Shown: piece after piece, positions 5,638-15,095 of the stretch
How positions within the stretch are numbered: the first letter of the stretch is position 1
Layout: every line of letters begins with the position of its first letter
NCBI GenBank assembly: GCA_934635385.1
Contig: CAKTZI010000064.1
Span: forward strand, 1 to 15,172
DNA length: 15,172 nt
Direction: 5' to 3'
Source of the DNA: an uncultured Kiritimatiellota bacterium
GTDB lineage: Bacteria; Verrucomicrobiota; Kiritimatiellia; RFP12; UBA1067
Program-made: the position numbers and the translations under genes
The notes under the pieces: model-generated
Databases searched by the model: none
What the model was told of the DNA's origin: nothing
The model's input: the letters and a program-made list of their open reading frames with translations, nothing else

Positions 5638-8600
5638 TTCTCTTTTCTGTCCTTTCCTGGTTTGTCTTTTCCTGGGTGATGGAAAACGAAAGTTCCCGAG
5701 CCGACTTTCCGGCCCGAACAGCCCGGCAGGCGGATCGTCGCCGTCGTGTTCGGCGGGACCGTGAACGAGTAGGCGACCGTGCCGTCCGCACCGCGCCGCC
5801 ATTCGCTTTTGACGACGCCATACGGCCCGTCGACCGAAGCGGCGACCCAGTCCAGATCGGCAATCGGGTCGGGCGCCAGAAGCACGTCCTTGAAGGCGAC
5901 CTGCGCCGGATTCGGAAACGCCGCGCTCGAACCGTCCGACTCCGGCAGGCGAATGCCCGCCAGATGCTGGTAGGCCCACGCCACGTAGTCGCCGAACATC
6001 ACGTGGTTGCGCGACGCGCCGTCGTTCCAGTCCTCCCACAGGGTCGTGCCGCCGCGCCGCATCCACGAGGCGACGGGCGAGGGCTTCGTCGGATTGACGA
6101 GCAGCCGATAGGCGAGGTCACTGCGGCCGGCGAGGCTCAACGCCCGGAAGAGATGCTTCATGCCGATCAGCCCCACGTCCACGTGATCGTCCGCCCGCGC
6201 GACGGCCTCCACGAGTTTCGCCGCGACGGCCTTCCGCTCCGTGTCCGGGACGATGCCGAGCGTCAGCGGCAGGGCCTGCGCCGTCTGCCCGCCGTTGTCG
6301 TAGACGCCGCCGCCCTTGTAGAACGCGGCGTTGAGGGCCTCCCACGTCGCCTTCGCAACCGCCCGCCAGCGGGCGGCGGCATCCGTCCGCCCCAGGACGG
6401 CGGCGATCTCCGCCAGGATGCGCGTCTCCAGATAGTAGTAGCAGCTGGCCGTGTAGCGCTTGTCCGGCACGTGCTTCTCGTTCACGGCGAGCCAGTCGCC
6501 GAACCAGTTCTCGACCAGATGGCCTTTCTCCTTCGCCCGCACCCATTCGAGGTGGCGGACCAGATGCGGATAGATCTCGCCGAGGATCGCGCGGTCGCCG
6601 CGATAGCACCACAGGTTCCACGCGATGCAGGCGAGCGCGCTGTCCCAGACGGGGCCCGCGCCGCCCGCGCCCCAGCCGCCCGTGGGGACGATCTGGGGGA
6701 TGCCGCCCGACGGCAGCTGCGCGTCGCAGATGTCGCGCAGCCACTTCTCGTACCCCGCCGTGTTCTCGAAGCAGTACTGCGCCAGCTCGCTCGCGATGGA
6801 GGCGTCACCCGTCCACCCGTTCCGCTCGCGCTGCGGACAGTCCGTCGGCACGCCGTTGGCGAAGTTCGCCTTGTAGGCGCGCACGCCCATCCGCATCAGC
6901 TCGTTGAACGTCTCGTCCGAACAGGCGAACGTCCCGATGTCCGGGAAGTCCGTCTGCACGGCGCATCCCGTGATGTCGTCGATCGCGGGCGGCGTCCGCA
7001 GGCCGCGCAGGACGACGTACTGGAATCCCTTGCAGTCAAAGCGCGGTTCGTAGACCTCCACGTCCTTCCCGGACGACACGAAACGGTCTGTCTGGAAGCC
7101 GTTGGGTTCGATCCAGCCGCCGTCCATGCCCGAAAAGCCAAAGTAGCAGTCCACGCGGCGGACTTCCTTCCCGGCGGCTTTCGCGCGTTCCGCCACGTCG
7201 CCGTGAAGCCCGTCCAGCGGCGAATCCCACGCCGGCGACCCGTCCGCCGAAAGGCGCTCGTCGTACCGGACCGTCAGCACGTCGCCCTTCTTCTGGTTGC
7301 GCACGTTCATCCGAATCCAGCCGGCGAAGTTCTCCGGGAACGTCACGACCCACGCATCGCCCGACGCATGGACTGACGACGGACGGAGCGTCCGCACGAC
7401 GCGCGACGGCGCGCACGGCTCCGCCTGGAGAATTTTCGTCGGCGACGGAACCTCGACCGCATGCAGGGCGCGGCTTTCGAAGTCCGGCTCGTCCGGGCTC
7501 CACGCGCCGATCACCTCGCCTTCGTAAAGGCTGTCGTACCCGATCGGGCTTTTCACCTGCCGCCAGGTCCGGTCCGAGACGACCGTCTGCCGCGTGCCGT
7601 CCGCAAGCGAAAGGTCGAGCTGGGCGATCAGACGCGGCGCATTCCGCCACGGCGCCGAATCGAAGTTCCACACGGCGAGGGCGCGCACGTCATACCAACC
7701 ATGCCCCAGCGTCACGCGCAGCCGGTTCTCGCCGGGCTTCAGGTACGGCGCGACGTCGTAAGTCGAATAGAGCGCGCGGCGGTCGTAGCGCGTCGGCGCC
7801 GGCTCCAGCACGCGCGTTCCGATCCGCCGTCCGTTCAGTTCGGCCTCGTAGAAGCCCAGTCCCGTGATCTGCAGGACGGCCGAATCGACCGCCCCCGTCA
7901 CGGCGAACGTCTTCTCGAACGCGGGCGAGGCCGTCTCGCGCCGCACGACGACTTCGCGTCCGAACGGCGTCTCGCGCAAGCCGCCGAGCTCCCGTCCCCA
8001 CGCGGCATCCGTCGTGAGCCGCCGTCCGTCCGCGAACCGGATGGCGGCGATGAACGCCTGCGTCGCGCCCGGCTTCAGGACGACCTCGATCTCGTTCGTC
8101 CCGTCCCGCAGGCTGCGCGTCAAGTCGCGGAAGCGCGCGAAGCGATAGTCCGGCGCCGCCGTGAATGACCGATAGAGCGGACGGCCGTTGACCTTGATCG
8201 CGCAGGCCGTCGTCGAGGCGAACGCCAGTCCGGCGCGCGCGCCCGGCTTCAGGTTCTCCACGGCAAACCGCCGCATGAGGACCACGCACCCGTTCGTGCC
8301 GGGCGCCGCCGTCACCCAGCGGGCCGCGTCGAGGGCGTCCTCCGGCTGCGTCTCCTTTGAAGGCGCGATCCATTTCGCCCGCCAGGCGTCGGGCGGCATG
8401 ACGCCCGTCAGCCATTTCCCCGGACGGCTCCAGGCGGACGGCCGGTCCGCACCGTCCCACGTCCGCACCTTCCAGAAGCAACGCTGCGACGTGCGGAGCG
8501 GCACGCCCGCATAGCGAACATAACGCGAATCGCCGCCCGGCGTCTTCCCGCTGTCCCACAGGTCGCCGACCTCCGCCGCCAGCTTCGCCTCGGACGAGGC

Positions 8601-8768
8601 GACCAGAATGCGCCAGGCCGTCTGGACGGCATTCGTCTCGCCGGCCTCCGCCGCGCCCTTCCACGAGAGGCGCGGCGCGGGGACGTCGATCCCCTGCGGA
8701 TCGACGCGGTTCTCGACCGTCAGCCCGCAGGGCGCCGCCAGAAGAAGTCCAAGGGCCGCCGTGAGCAT
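5634..8768 (-). CDS. GH78 alpha-L-rhamnosidase, secreted
   Basis: 1044 aa, usual length for large multi-domain GH78 enzymes. A short hydrophobic N-terminus (MLTAALGLLLAAPCG) acts as a signal peptide. N-terminal beta domains (about 15-480, including LSWKG, WDSGK, GHGWYD) precede the (alpha/alpha)6 barrel. The acidic residues in DCPQRERNGWTGD are Asp643, Glu648 and Asp655, and Glu912 lies in TTLWEDWN. Their spacing (+5, +12) is the same as in Bacillus RhaB (Asp567, Glu572, Asp579; Glu841), recalled from the literature. The enzyme would remove terminal alpha-L-rhamnose from a glycan, outside the cytoplasm. The lysine-rich C-terminus (from about 1033) is encoded by purine-rich DNA that leads into the start of the next gene. 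The start ATG lies one base after the stop of the upstream gene, with only a weak GGAAAG site. Confidence 0.93.
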   Translation of the reverse strand: MLTAALGLLLAAPCGLTVENRVDPQGIDVPAPRLSWKGAAEAGETNAVQTAWRILVASSEAKLAAEVGDLWDSGKTPGGDSRYVRYAGVPLRTSQRCFWKVRTWDGADRPSAWSRPGKWLTGVMPPDAWRAKWIAPSKETQPEDALDAARWVTAAPGTNGCVVLMRRFAVENLKPGARAGLAFASTTACAIKVNGRPLYRSFTAAPDYRFARFRDLTRSLRDGTNEIEVVLKPGATQAFIAAIRFADGRRLTTDAAWGRELGGLRETPFGREVVVRRETASPAFEKTFAVTGAVDSAVLQITGLGFYEAELNGRRIGTRVLEPAPTRYDRRALYSTYDVAPYLKPGENRLRVTLGHGWYDVRALAVWNFDSAPWRNAPRLIAQLDLSLADGTRQTVVSDRTWRQVKSPIGYDSLYEGEVIGAWSPDEPDFESRALHAVEVPSPTKILQAEPCAPSRVVRTLRPSSVHASGDAWVVTFPENFAGWIRMNVRNQKKGDVLTVRYDERLSADGSPAWDSPLDGLHGDVAERAKAAGKEVRRVDCYFGFSGMDGGWIEPNGFQTDRFVSSGKDVEVYEPRFDCKGFQYVVLRGLRTPPAIDDITGCAVQTDFPDIGTFACSDETFNELMRMGVRAYKANFANGVPTDCPQRERNGWTGDASIASELAQYCFENTAGYEKWLRDICDAQLPSGGIPQIVPTGGWGAGGAGPVWDSALACIAWNLWCYRGDRAILGEIYPHLVRHLEWVRAKEKGHLVENWFGDWLAVNEKHVPDKRYTASCYYYLETRILAEIAAVLGRTDAAARWRAVAKATWEALNAAFYKGGGVYDNGGQTAQALPLTLGIVPDTERKAVAAKLVEAVARADDHVDVGLIGMKHLFRALSLAGRSDLAYRLLVNPTKPSPVASWMRRGGTTLWEDWNDGASRNHVMFGDYVAWAYQHLAGIRLPESDGSSAAFPNPAQVAFKDVLLAPDPIADLDWVAASVDGPYGVVKSEWRRGADGTVAYSFTVPPNTTATIRLPGCSGRKVGSGTFVFHHPGKDKPGKDRKEK

Positions 8769-8769
8769 G

Positions 8770-11700
8770 TCAGTCTTTCTTTCCGGCCCTGGCCAGCGGC
8801 TCGGACATCACCTGCAGCGTGTACGGATAGCCCGTCTTCAGCTTGTAGGTCCAGCGCTGCCCGTCGCAGTCGGCCGTGCGGAAGACCCACCCCGCCGGAG
8901 ACGGCACGTCGCGGAACTTCACCGCCGGCAGCTTGCGGTACTCGCGCATCCACTTGGCGAGGGGGGCTTCCATGCCGAGCGTGCCGATGAGGAAGCCGCC
9001 GCACGAGAGCGCCTGCGCATCGCACCCTTCCAGCGCCGCCGCGTACGGCGCGAGCGACCACGCCCCCGCCGGGTGCTGGGTCGAGACGCGCCAGCGCGTC
9101 TCGTCGAGCCAGTCGTTCGACAGGACGTCCTTGCCGGTCCGAACGCCGCCAACGGCCGTCTCGTGATAGATGTCGTGGAAGTGCGCCCACGGCGTCGGCA
9201 GGTTCCGCAGCTGCGCGAAGCGTTCGGGGGTCACCGACCAGTCCCTGACTTTCGCGCGCTCCCCGTCCGGCAGGTTGCGCAGACGCGCGTTGTACTGCGA
9301 CTCGTGCCGCCACCAGGCGGGCAGCCCCGTCAGGCCGATGACGGCGTTCGGCACTTTCGCCGCGATCTTCGCCGCGTCGAAGCCCGCCTCCAGCAGGATC
9401 TTGCGCGTGTAGCCGGGATCGGCGAGCAGGTCGGGCGCGGCGCTCCACACGGGGATGGGGTTCAGCCACAGCCGCAGGTCGGGCCGCGCATCGGCCAGCG
9501 TCTCGGCGAGCTTCGCGTAGAAGTCCGCCACGACGTCGCACCGCCACGCCACCCAGGCGTCGTAGGCGTTCGCCTTCAGCCAGTCCGCGTATGCCTTGCC
9601 GCGCAGGGGGTCCTTGCGGTCGCACGGGACCTTGACGCCGGTCGCCTTCTCGAAGGCGTCGATGCAGTAGTCGTTGTACCCCGACTCGATCGAGCCGAAC
9701 CACATCGGGTTCAGCGTCGGGATATGCAGCGCGACGCCCTTGAAGGACGGATGCCCCTTCCCTTCCTCCGCGAGGTTCTTCACGATGCGCAGGAACTCCT
9801 TCTGCACGTCTGGATGCGCGACGTTGAAGTTCGGCGGCGTGCCGTGCCATCCGCCCCAGTTCGGGCAGCCGGTGGAATGGATCGAGACGGCGGTCGGATG
9901 CAGCGCGCCGTTCGCCATCGTCTCGCGCGTGACGAGCCTGTCCGGGAACGGGATGATCTGCTGGTTGATCGTCGGCACGACCGTCAGGCCCTCATCGTCG
10001 AACCGCGCCATGAACGCCTCCAGGTGCCCCGCCGGCAGGTCGCGCGTCCAGAGCCCGTTCTCGCCGATGCGCCCGCCGTAGAAGCACGCCGGGAAGGCGA
10101 GGATGTCCTGGCCGCAGTACTTCATGTAGGCGGCGTAGCGGTCAACCATGTCGCCGAAGGTGGAGGGAATGCGGAAGTTCGTGCCGAAGTCGTAGAGGAT
10201 GGCCGGGTCTTCCCAGTAGTTCGCGAACGAGCGGCGCGGCGTCGCGCCCGGCGCAGCCGCCGTCTCCGGCACGGCCGCCGGCAGTCGGCCGTCCAGCGAC
10301 TCGTAGAGGCGGATCTCGGCGACCGCCGCCGGCGCGTTGCCGGTGATGGCCGTCGCGATGAATGCGACGTCCGGCGAGCTCGTCCAGTAGACGTACTGCT
10401 CCGTCCGCATCTTGCCGCTCGAACGGTACTCGTCGCCGCAGAAGACGCCTGTCTCGAGCGTGTAGTCGCCGTAGGTGTCGTGCGTGCGCTGGACGATGAA
10501 CTCCATGCCCCGGTAGGCGTTGTCCGGGTAGTCGACCTCGATCACGTAGAACGGCTTGCTCACGTCCACGGCCATCCGCACGGCGAACCGGTCGTTCGCG
10601 CGCCGTCCCGTCTCAAGGTAGGCAACCCCGTCCAAATAGTTGGTGGCGAGCTGCCCGACGGACGCGAACTGCGAGGCGTCCAGCCGATCCACCGCCGGGC
10701 GGATGCGGCGGACGAGCTTGAGGTTCGTCAGGCGCCCCGGGATCTTCCCGGCCGGCGCCTCGTACCGGTTCGGCCCCTTGTTCGCCGCGATGCGCTCCGG
10801 GTCGGGATTGGCCCCTTCGCGGATCGCGAGTCGCCGCACTTCCTCGGCCGTCAGCGCCTCCGACCAGATCCGCAGGTCGTCGAACACGCCGTCCTGCGAC
10901 CAGTTGCCGTCCTGGCTGCCGAGATGGAAAAGCGTGAACGCATCCAGGTCCCGCGCAAACGCAAGGAGCCGGGCGCCCTTCAGCGCGGCGCGCATCGGCG
11001 AGTAGTCGTCGTTGTGCTTCTCGTCCATGTGCTGGGGCGTCGGCCGGCCGTCGATGTAGAGGATCGTCCGCTCGCCGTCCCACGTGACGGCGTAATGGTG
11101 CCAGCCGTCGCCGAGCGCCTTCCAGTTGGGGGCGATGTACTGCTCATGCCGGTCGAGGTCGTGCCGGTCGAGGCGGATCGCCTTGCCGAGGCACCAGAAG
11201 TTCAGCGTGCCGCCGCCGCGCTTTTGCGCGCCCGGACAGAAGAACAGCGTGCGCCAGTCGTCGGACGCCGGGTTCTCCCGCTTGAGCCAGAAGCTCACCG
11301 TGCCGCGCGTCGGGTCGAGATTCCCCTTGACACGCCAGGCGAGATCCGACCGCGCGGTGCGGCTGAACCGCACGCCGCGCCCCCGCCGCCCCTCGACCAG
11401 CTCAACGCCGTTCGTCTTCACGGGCGCGGCGTCCCCGCCCGCGCGCTCTGCCGCGAAGCCGTCGTCAAACGAGGCGGAGAAGATGAGCTTCGGCTTGTTC
11501 GCACGGACCGGACGGCGCGAGCCGATGTCGGCCCAGTCGCCCGTCGCGACGCCGAAGAGCTTGAACAGCCCGGTCTCGTCCTTCTCGTTGCCGGGCGACA
11601 GGATGTCGATGCGGTGCCAGACGCGCGTCGCCTCCGGCACGTTGAAGACGGCCTCCGACACCCGCCGGCGGCGGAAGCCCGACTCGAAGCGTTTGCCGTC

Positions 11701-12129
11701 GTGCCACTCCGAGCCGTCGGGACGGCGCACGAACAGGAGGTCGCGCATCTTCATGTTCTGGGCGCCCTCCCACGCGATCTTCGCGACGACCGAGCGGTTC
11801 CCCGACAGCGGCGCGGGGTCGAGGTCCCTCAGGTAGATGTTGACTTCCGACGCGCCGGCGGCGAACGCCGGACGCGGATCGATGTGGAGCGCGTCAACCG
11901 TGTTGGAGACGATCAGGACGGCGCCGTAATGCCCGCCGCCGCCGAGGGCGGTCACCTGCGCCAGCGTTTTGCCGTCCGCGTCCTTCACCCGCTGCCAGTC
12001 TTCGTCCCCCTCAATCGTGACGTTCGCCCACGCGCCCGCACCGGGGAACTTCTGCACCACCGCCTGCGCGCGCGGCGAGGCACACAGTGCCGCGCCGACG
12101 CAAAGGAGAACCTGTCCGAATCGACTCAT
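8770..12129 (-). CDS. Secreted LamG-domain protein with glycosidase-like TIM-barrel C-terminus
   Basis: 1119 aa. The signal peptide is about residues 1-23 (AQA). A beta-rich N-terminal domain covers about 25-205. A LamG/concanavalin-like domain follows at 215-435, with GTVSFWLKRE (276-285), DGWHHYAVTWDGERTILYID (341-360) and DDLRIWSEALTAEEVRRLA (417-435). A further beta-sandwich lies at about 450-615 (FYVIEVDYPDNAYRGMEF). The C-terminal half (about 640-1110) looks like a TIM barrel, with FACFYGG, VVPTINQQ, ALHIPTLNP, FGSIESGYND and PDLRLWLNPIP. Glu815 (GSIES) and Glu943 (RHESQY) are candidate acids; this is inference. I cannot assign a GH family. A strong GGGGGAG site lies six bases before the ATG. 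The stop is one base before the GH78 start, so it probably acts on the same glycan. Confidence 0.8.
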   Translation of the reverse strand: MSRFGQVLLCVGAALCASPRAQAVVQKFPGAGAWANVTIEGDEDWQRVKDADGKTLAQVTALGGGGHYGAVLIVSNTVDALHIDPRPAFAAGASEVNIYLRDLDPAPLSGNRSVVAKIAWEGAQNMKMRDLLFVRRPDGSEWHDGKRFESGFRRRRVSEAVFNVPEATRVWHRIDILSPGNEKDETGLFKLFGVATGDWADIGSRRPVRANKPKLIFSASFDDGFAAERAGGDAAPVKTNGVELVEGRRGRGVRFSRTARSDLAWRVKGNLDPTRGTVSFWLKRENPASDDWRTLFFCPGAQKRGGGTLNFWCLGKAIRLDRHDLDRHEQYIAPNWKALGDGWHHYAVTWDGERTILYIDGRPTPQHMDEKHNDDYSPMRAALKGARLLAFARDLDAFTLFHLGSQDGNWSQDGVFDDLRIWSEALTAEEVRRLAIREGANPDPERIAANKGPNRYEAPAGKIPGRLTNLKLVRRIRPAVDRLDASQFASVGQLATNYLDGVAYLETGRRANDRFAVRMAVDVSKPFYVIEVDYPDNAYRGMEFIVQRTHDTYGDYTLETGVFCGDEYRSSGKMRTEQYVYWTSSPDVAFIATAITGNAPAAVAEIRLYESLDGRLPAAVPETAAAPGATPRRSFANYWEDPAILYDFGTNFRIPSTFGDMVDRYAAYMKYCGQDILAFPACFYGGRIGENGLWTRDLPAGHLEAFMARFDDEGLTVVPTINQQIIPFPDRLVTRETMANGALHPTAVSIHSTGCPNWGGWHGTPPNFNVAHPDVQKEFLRIVKNLAEEGKGHPSFKGVALHIPTLNPMWFGSIESGYNDYCIDAFEKATGVKVPCDRKDPLRGKAYADWLKANAYDAWVAWRCDVVADFYAKLAETLADARPDLRLWLNPIPVWSAAPDLLADPGYTRKILLEAGFDAAKIAAKVPNAVIGLTGLPAWWRHESQYNARLRNLPDGERAKVRDWSVTPERFAQLRNLPTPWAHFHDIYHETAVGGVRTGKDVLSNDWLDETRWRVSTQHPAGAWSLAPYAAALEGCDAQALSCGGFLIGTLGMEAPLAKWMREYRKLPAVKFRDVPSPAGWVFRTADCDGQRWTYKLKTGYPYTLQVMSEPLARAGKKD

Positions 12130-12145
12130 TCTCTTCTCCCCCTGA

Positions 12146-15058
12146 TCAGCGGATGACGAACAGCGCGCCCTTGCGCCAGCGGCGCACGTACACGCCGTCG
12201 CCCTTGACGACCAGCTCGAACCCCCCGCGCGCCTTCTGGCCCGCCGTCGTCTGCGCCGTCACCGTCCACGACGCGAGGTTTTCGGCCGTGGCCGCGTCAA
12301 TCGTGGTGGCTTCCGCGACCTTCCACTCGCCGGAGACGACCGGGCCTTCCGCGACCGTGACGGCCAGTCGGCCATTTTCCGCGAACGTGAGCGTGCCGTT
12401 GACCTTCACCAGCGGCGCGGCACCCTCCGCGAACTGCGAGGCGGGGACCGTCAGCGCATCGAGGCGCAGGTTCTGCTCGCCCGTCACGGTCAGCGCGCCG
12501 CCCTGGATGTCGATCGCCGCGATGTTCGTGAGCGTGCCGACCGTCAGCGCGCCCGCGCCCGTCTTGACCAGCGTGGCGTCCGCATCGGCGGACGCGATGG
12601 ACGCGACCGTGCGCGGCGAATCCGTGCCGACGACCGGCTGCACGCCCGCCGCGAAATCGATCGGGCCGATGCCGGAGACCGTCGTGTCCGGGTGGTCGCC
12701 GCGTCCCCACTTCTTCATGAGGTAGGCGGTCGTCTGGCGGCGCTCGGCATCCGTCAGGCGCCGCGTGTAGCAGATGTGTTCGGCGATCTGGCAGCCGCCG
12801 CCGTTGTTGATCCAGTTCACCAGCGCGTTCACGGGGATCGGCTTCTCGCCGAACGACGCGGAATAGACGCTCCAGCCGGCGATTTCGCCCGCGTGGATCC
12901 CGGTGTCGCCCCAGACGAAGCGGCCGTTCACGGCATAGTCCGCGCCTTGGACAGACGCATCTGCATTGTTTTTATCGAAGAGACAAGTCTTGCCGCCGAC
13001 AAAATACCAGGCGTCCGATTTCGTGCTGAAGATCGGCGCGCCGCTCGGCTGACCGTCCGACAGTTTATGCCGCTTGAGGACCGTGAACACGTCGTAGAAG
13101 AGCGGGGTCGCCGCGCTGCCGCCGTCCGTCAGGTACAGGGACGCACCACCTTCCTTGTAGGTTTCGCCGAAGTCGAGAACCGGAACCGTCTGCCCGTTGA
13201 TCTCCGCGCTGGCGACCGTCGGCGCCTCGCGGCCGTCGATGAGCGTCATCGCCGCCGAGCCGCCGTTGCAGTCGTTCCACTGCTTGATGCCGTTCGCGCC
13301 GTCGGAAACCAGCGTGTCGGCCTTGGTCGCGTCCAAATGCAGGTACGCGCCGGCCGCCGGCCCGTCGGTCGCGATCGCATCGCGGTCGATGGTGGACGTG
13401 AAGGCGATCGACCCGCCCTTCACGTGAATCGGCAGGGTGGACGGATAGACCTCCTCGACGACGAGTTCGCCGTCGCCCGTCTTGTTCAGCGGATACTGGT
13501 CTGCAGCATGGCCCGCCCACGTGTCCGACCCGAACACGCGCTGTACGCGCGCCGTTTCGCCTTCCGGCACGTTGACGGCGGTGTCCGTGCCGCGCAGCGC
13601 CACGCGCCCGAGGTCCCAGAGGGTGCGCGCGCTGCCGGTCTGCCACTTGCCCATGAGATAGCGGTGGTTCGCGAGCCGCTCATCGTCCGTCAGCTCGCGG
13701 TCGTAGGCCAGCACCTCGCCGATCCGCAGGCCGCCGTAGATGCCCGTGTCGTTGCCGCGCGTGTAGCCCGCGAGGCAATTGAACGAACGCGGAAAGCAGC
13801 CCTTGACGGAGTAGACGAGCAGACGGCCCTTCTCAGGGCGGCTGTACGACTTGCGCGCCGCGCCGTTGACCAGCCAGTCGCCCGCCGCGACGCCGGGATC
13901 GACCATGTCGCCACGCGCAAAGCTCTCGTTCGCGTCGTCCGTGCCGAGGCTCCAGCCGAACTGCCAATTCCCGCCGACCAGCGTGACAGGCGTCTTGGAG
14001 TCGGTCGTCACTTCCGCCACGATGAAGAGCTCCTTGACGCTCCCGACGCTCTTGCCGGACCCCGCCTGGAGCATCGCCGCGTCGCCCAACGCCGTCTGCT
14101 GCTGCTGCGCGGACGAGAGTTCCGTCTTGACGCCCGTCCCCGCATGGTACTTCGCCTGCGCACCGAAATCGACCAGCGTCTGGCCGCCGACCGTCACGCA
14201 TTTCGGCGCACCGTAGGCGGCGACATCCGCAATCTGCGCGAACGTGCGCGTCTCGTCCGTCAAGTCGCGCCAGCCCGTCACCTTCCCGCTCTCGTCAACC
14301 GTCAGCGTCGTGGCGTCGGAAGCGTCCAGGTGGCAGATCGCGCCGGCGACGGGCGCGGCCGGGACGTCGGCCGCCGCGCGGCCCAGCGTCAGCGTGCCCT
14401 CCTGCAGGCCGCACGTCGATTCCAGCCCGTTCGGCTTCACGAGCGTCAGGTCGCCCGCGCCCTTCTTCATGAAGAGGCCGCCCGAGACGAGGCTCCCGAC
14501 CGCCGCCTTCGTCGTCGCCGACTCGGTGTTCACGACCGTGCGGAGACCGTTCTGCAGGTACTGCAGGGTCGGGCACACCGTGCCGTCGTTCGAGAAGGCG
14601 AAGGACGGCTCTTGCTTCGCGTCAACGCGCCACAGGCCGGTGAACCCGTCCGGTGCTGCCACGCGGACGACGGCGCCGGCCCCGTTCACGACAAGGCTCT
14701 GGTTCGGCATGTTGCCGAGAATGGCGTTAAACGTCCAGCAGGTCGACGGCAGGGTCAGCGCCTGCCGCACATACCGTCCCATGTTCTGTCCGAGCAGTGC
14801 CGCGTAGCCGATATCTTCGCCCGTATCCGCGACGGAGCGGAAATCGATGTCGACGGCGGTATCGTTCGCCGGGACTTTCCCGCCCGACCAGTTGGCGGCG
14901 TCGGTGAACGTTCCTCCCTGCGAGGTTCGCGTCCACTGATAGGTGTCGGCCTTCGCGGTCAGCGCAGGGGTGAGGCACGCAGTTGCAAGGAGAGCGAAAC
15001 CCTTGACAGTTTTCGCCGTTTGTTTCGCCAGCAGTTTTTTCATGATCGGTTTTTTCAT
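12146..15058 (-). CDS. Surface protein with duplicated lectin-like modules and autotransporter-type repeats
   Basis: 970 aa. The N-terminus MKKPIMKKLLAK plus a hydrophobic stretch (20-36) is a signal peptide ending in AKA. An early repeat-type segment includes GTFTDAANWSGGKVPA (49-64). Two copies of a module beginning CHLDASDATTLTVDESGKV (242-260) and LHLDATKADTLVSDGANGI (573-591) match LamG-like domains in surface proteins. Between and after them are autotransporter-associated type repeats such as KKGAGDLTL (198-206) and VKTGAGALTVGTL (831-843). There is no beta-barrel translocator at the C-terminus, which ends VYVRRWRKGALFVIR. It is probably a cell-surface glycan-binding or scaffold protein. 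The start has no clear Shine-Dalgarno site; the second ATG (15043) is an alternative. It is the first gene of the operon. Confidence 0.8.
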   Translation of the reverse strand: MKKPIMKKLLAKQTAKTVKGFALLATACLTPALTAKADTYQWTRTSQGGTFTDAANWSGGKVPANDTAVDIDFRSVADTGEDIGYAALLGQNMGRYVRQALTLPSTCWTFNAILGNMPNQSLVVNGAGAVVRVAAPDGFTGLWRVDAKQEPSFAFSNDGTVCPTLQYLQNGLRTVVNTESATTKAAVGSLVSGGLFMKKGAGDLTLVKPNGLESTCGLQEGTLTLGRAAADVPAAPVAGAICHLDASDATTLTVDESGKVTGWRDLTDETRTFAQIADVAAYGAPKCVTVGGQTLVDFGAQAKYHAGTGVKTELSSAQQQQTALGDAAMLQAGSGKSVGSVKELFIVAEVTTDSKTPVTLVGGNWQFGWSLGTDDANESFARGDMVDPGVAAGDWLVNGAARKSYSRPEKGRLLVYSVKGCFPRSFNCLAGYTRGNDTGIYGGLRIGEVLAYDRELTDDERLANHRYLMGKWQTGSARTLWDLGRVALRGTDTAVNVPEGETARVQRVFGSDTWAGHAADQYPLNKTGDGELVVEEVYPSTLPIHVKGGSIAFTSTIDRDAIATDGPAAGAYLHLDATKADTLVSDGANGIKQWNDCNGGSAAMTLIDGREAPTVASAEINGQTVPVLDFGETYKEGGASLYLTDGGSAATPLFYDVFTVLKRHKLSDGQPSGAPIFSTKSDAWYFVGGKTCLFDKNNADASVQGADYAVNGRFVWGDTGIHAGEIAGWSVYSASFGEKPIPVNALVNWINNGGGCQIAEHICYTRRLTDAERRQTTAYLMKKWGRGDHPDTTVSGIGPIDFAAGVQPVVGTDSPRTVASIASADADATLVKTGAGALTVGTLTNIAAIDIQGGALTVTGEQNLRLDALTVPASQFAEGAAPLVKVNGTLTFAENGRLAVTVAEGPVVSGEWKVAEATTIDAATAENLASWTVTAQTTAGQKARGGFELVVKGDGVYVRRWRKGALFVIR

Positions 15059-15095
15059 GGTGGCCAGACTTGCTTTTTTTGCTTTTGATTTTGAA
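15059..15095. other. A/T-rich leader between tandem repeat and first operon gene
   Basis: On the minus strand this 37-bp stretch is rich in A and contrasts with the GC-rich surroundings. I see no clear -10/-35 pair or ribosome site in it. Confidence 0.4.

Noticed and set aside
8608..12156. Very long plus-strand open frame (1182 codons) opposite two glycan genes
   Set aside because: It is very rich in Arg, Ala, Val and Glu with no domain pattern and lies exactly opposite clear genes; typical antisense shadow in GC-rich DNA.
12692..15088. Plus-strand open frame of 798 codons opposite the surface protein
   Set aside because: Same Arg/Ala-rich composition and no motif; the minus strand has signal peptide and repeat domains.
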